Source: a virus. Taken from it: a DNA stretch of 31,084 nucleotides. Each line of letters starts with the position of its first letter. The first letter of the stretch is position 1. The notes under the pieces were generated by a model. The model had not been told where the DNA came from. It did no database searches and saw nothing but the letters and a program-made list of their open reading frames with translations. Location of the stretch: IMG/VR virus record IMGVR_UViG_3300006793_003010, positions 1-31,084 of that record; one strand, written 5' to 3'. Both the position numbers and the translations under genes were made by a program. Below are positions 29,905 to 31,084 of the stretch, piece by piece.

Positions 29905-29924
29905 ATTTAGGGATTTCCCTAAAT
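29905..29924 (+). promoter_or_regulatory. Recurring palindrome, copy 4, ahead of the zinc-protein gene
   Basis: Perfect arms ATTTAGGGA and TCCCTAAAT with TT centre, 16 bases before the ATG and 5 before the GGAG ribosome site. In RNA it folds into an 8-bp hairpin with a four-base loop, so it may act on transcription or translation. Confidence 0.85.
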
Positions 29925-29940
29925 CAACCGGAGTAAGACA

Positions 29941-30144
29941 ATGAACGACAACGAGTGCAACACCTGCGGTGAGATGTTTCCCATCAGCCGCGCCCGACTT
30001 GGTTACAACGTATGCCTAGTATGTGGCGACCTTGTAGCTGCAAGCCAACGTGCAAGCTGGTGCGTAGTGCCGCTTCCCAAACAAGGCTACACCCGCGTAA
30101 CCAACAAGACTGACTTGTTACATCTAAACCAGAAGGGGCGGTGA
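29941..30144 (+). CDS. Small C4 zinc protein, DksA/TraR-type finger (67 aa)
   Basis: Cys6 and Cys9 (CNTCGEMFP) with Cys25 and Cys28 (VCLVCGD) form a four-cysteine finger of C-x2-C-x15-C-x2-C. The first knuckle followed by G-x-x-F-P-x-x-R and the second by a Gly resembles the zinc finger of DksA/TraR proteins, some of which phages use to modulate host RNA polymerase. The long coiled-coil of full DksA is absent, so this is a finger-only relative or an unrelated ribbon. GGAG lies before the ATG and a palindrome just upstream. Transcription control is a plausible role but unproven. Confidence 0.8.
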   Translation: MNDNECNTCGEMFPISRARLGYNVCLVCGDLVAASQRASWCVVPLPKQGYTRVTNKTDLLHLNQKGR

Positions 30145-30145
30145 T

Positions 30146-30397
30146 ATGGCTAAACGGTTTTTACTGTTCACATCGGCAACATACTACCCGTATGGCGGAA
30201 TGGATGATTGCAAGGGTGTGTTCGCCTCGCTCAACGATGCTGTTGACCACGCGACTAGCTCTAATGGCTACAGCGCAACGGAAAATATGCACATTCTCGA
30301 AATAGGTGACGAGCTAACTGTTTGGGAATGTGACCGCACAGGTCAAGTGCTCGACGCCATATCCTTGGCTGACCATATCAAAACAAACGAAACTTAA
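30146..30397 (+). CDS. Small unknown protein (83 aa)
   Basis: Starts MAKRFLLFTSATYYPYGGMD, with a short DDCKGVFASLNDAVDHATS helix, then MHILEIGDELTVWECDRTG. The alpha/beta pattern suggests a compact fold like that of small phage proteins found in early operons. GGGGCGG lies before the ATG, one base after the stop of the zinc-protein gene, so the two are co-transcribed. I do not know its function. Confidence 0.8.
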   Translation: MAKRFLLFTSATYYPYGGMDDCKGVFASLNDAVDHATSSNGYSATENMHILEIGDELTVWECDRTGQVLDAISLADHIKTNET

Positions 30398-30400
30398 ACC

Positions 30401-30420
30401 ATTTAGGGAAATCCCTAAAC
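30401..30420 (+). promoter_or_regulatory. Recurring palindrome, copy 5, ahead of the last gene
   Basis: Arms ATTTAGGGA and TCCCTAAAC with AA centre; one base differs from perfect. It lies 17 bases before the ATG at 30438 and 5 before the AGGAG site, the same placement as copy 4. There is no T tract, so it is not a terminator. Confidence 0.85.
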
Positions 30421-30437
30421 CAAACAGGAGAAAGACA

Positions 30438-31084
30438 ATGACTGATACATACACAAACCCATTCGCCGCGCCAAGCGTAGCACCTGCACCATCAATCAGT
30501 TCCGCGGCAATGATCGTGGACTTCAACGCGTCCGTCTGGACTGCACGTAAGAAAGACAACAAGGCATCGGATGATGTCACTAGCATGAACGCGGCAGACA
30601 AGGGCGTGGCCAATGTCACTAAGAACTTACTAGGTGACTGTGACGAGCTGCGGGCCGTCCAGAAGTTCGCGGCTAACGTGCGCAATATACACTACAGCAT
30701 GACAATGCCGTGGTCTGACAATGGCTCCCGACTGCTCACCACCATGCAATATTTCAAGTACAACGAGGTGATGACCGACCTACAGCAAGAGTTCTACAGG
30801 TTGGTCAACGAGTTCTTGAATGTGTACGACTGGAAGATCATGCAGTCTCAAGCCAAGCTGGGCGCGATGTTCAACCGCGACGAGTACCCAACGCGTGACA
30901 GTCTGCATGACAAGTTCGGGTTCCGTATGTCCTATGTACCACTGCCAGACAGCGGTGACTTCCGTATCGACATCGGCAACGAGGCCATGACGCAGATCAA
31001 ATCGCAGTACGAAAGCCACTACACACAGGCAATTCAGACAGCCATGAACGACATATGGCACAAGCTGCACGATAACCTGACCAC
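30438..31084 (+). CDS. Unknown protein, 5' part only (runs off the right edge)
   Basis: Open from the ATG at 30438 to the window end: 215 codons, no stop. AGGAG lies 8 nt before the ATG, with palindrome copy 5 just upstream. After a Pro/Ala-rich start (MTDTYTNPFAAPSVAPAPS) come helical stretches: MIVDFNASVWTARKKDNKAS, KGVANVTKNLLGDCDELRAV, SRLLTTMQYFKYNEVMTDLQ. Further on is a SYVPLPDSGDFRIDIGNEAM segment. The pattern recalls proteins of the DUF3150 type often encoded next to AAA+ ATPases in phages, from memory and weak. A nucleic-acid or replication-linked role fits its side of the genome, but nothing proves it. Confidence 0.8.
   Translation, partial: MTDTYTNPFAAPSVAPAPSISSAAMIVDFNASVWTARKKDNKASDDVTSMNAADKGVANVTKNLLGDCDELRAVQKFAANVRNIHYSMTMPWSDNGSRLLTTMQYFKYNEVMTDLQQEFYRLVNEFLNVYDWKIMQSQAKLGAMFNRDEYPTRDSLHDKFGFRMSYVPLPDSGDFRIDIGNEAMTQIKSQYESHYTQAIQTAMNDIWHKLHDNLT

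Larger units (their letters stand above)
29172..29940. other. Repeat-dense noncoding region (about 770 bases)
   Basis: No credible coding gene is seen here. Contents, in order: terminator 1 (29180-29211), 31-bp repeat A, terminator 2 (29317-29339), palindrome copy 2, repeat B, palindrome copy 3, repeat C, two 38-bp repeats, an AT-rich stretch (29607-29640), a strong promoter (29814-29842) and palindrome copy 4. Short open frames on both strands cross the terminators and repeats and were rejected. Candidate replication origin, control region or small-RNA locus. Confidence 0.7.

Noticed and set aside
28471-30420. Interpreting the regularly recurring palindromes as a CRISPR array
   Set aside because: Spacing is irregular (hundreds of bases), genes lie between copies and no cas genes are present; the units are short operators or hairpins.
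30780-31070. A 96-codon minus-strand frame at the right edge
   Set aside because: Antisense to the well-supported plus-strand gene starting at 30438, which has a good ribosome site.

Overview
The window looks like a piece of a tailed-phage genome (Caudoviricetes), probably a podovirus-like marine phage. A recognisable terminase, portal, scaffold and HK97-type capsid module is followed by neck genes, fibre/adhesin genes and a lysis cassette. The portal is very large (829 aa, P22-like in style) and a P22 gp10-like tail-hub protein is present. I see no tape measure, tail tube or sheath gene, which argues for a short tail. Many of the small Lys/Gly-rich proteins and the C1q-like, FN3/glycine-rich and Trp-rich repeat proteins are of types I associate, from memory, with marine phages. 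The host cannot be named from the sequence.

Layout. From about 28,300 down to 1, every gene lies on the minus strand, packed with 1-20 nt overlaps or tiny gaps. Transcription order is: TerS candidate, TerL, portal, 65-aa protein, GroES-like co-chaperonin, scaffold, 149-aa protein, decoration protein candidate and major capsid protein. A strong terminator (20011-20040) then sits back to back with a near-consensus promoter (19980-20009). That promoter leads a second block: small head/neck proteins, a group of very basic Lys/Gly-rich small proteins, adaptor proteins, about 8 kb of fibre and adhesin genes (7084-14827), a crowded lysis cassette (4505-7072), the gp10-like hub, a C1q-like fibre, an acyl carrier protein plus ketoacyl-ACP synthase pair, a 155-aa protein and a truncated gene at the left edge.

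From 28,629 to the right edge the genes run on the plus strand and look like the start of an early/replication-side region: an unknown 180-aa protein, a four-cysteine zinc protein, an 83-aa protein and the start of a longer gene. Two gene-poor stretches flank the first of these genes: 28278-28628 and 29172-29940. They are full of structured DNA: a recurring palindrome (arms ATTTAGGGA/TCCCTAAAT, five copies), a 31-bp direct repeat (three copies), a 38-bp direct repeat (two copies), 10-bp iterons, G-runs, inverted repeats, terminators and promoters. This is the best candidate for a replication origin and/or the phage's regulatory switch.

Most unusual items: (1) the translationally coupled ACP-KAS pair with all catalytic residues intact, among structural genes; (2) the repeat and palindrome array at the right end; (3) a cupredoxin-like Cys/His/Met site embedded in a tail adhesin; (4) EF-hand loops in a putative lysis membrane protein and in a basic small protein; (5) a cluster of tiny basic proteins sharing a YKxGG signature. 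All functional statements are from sequence reading and family knowledge; no database search was run.
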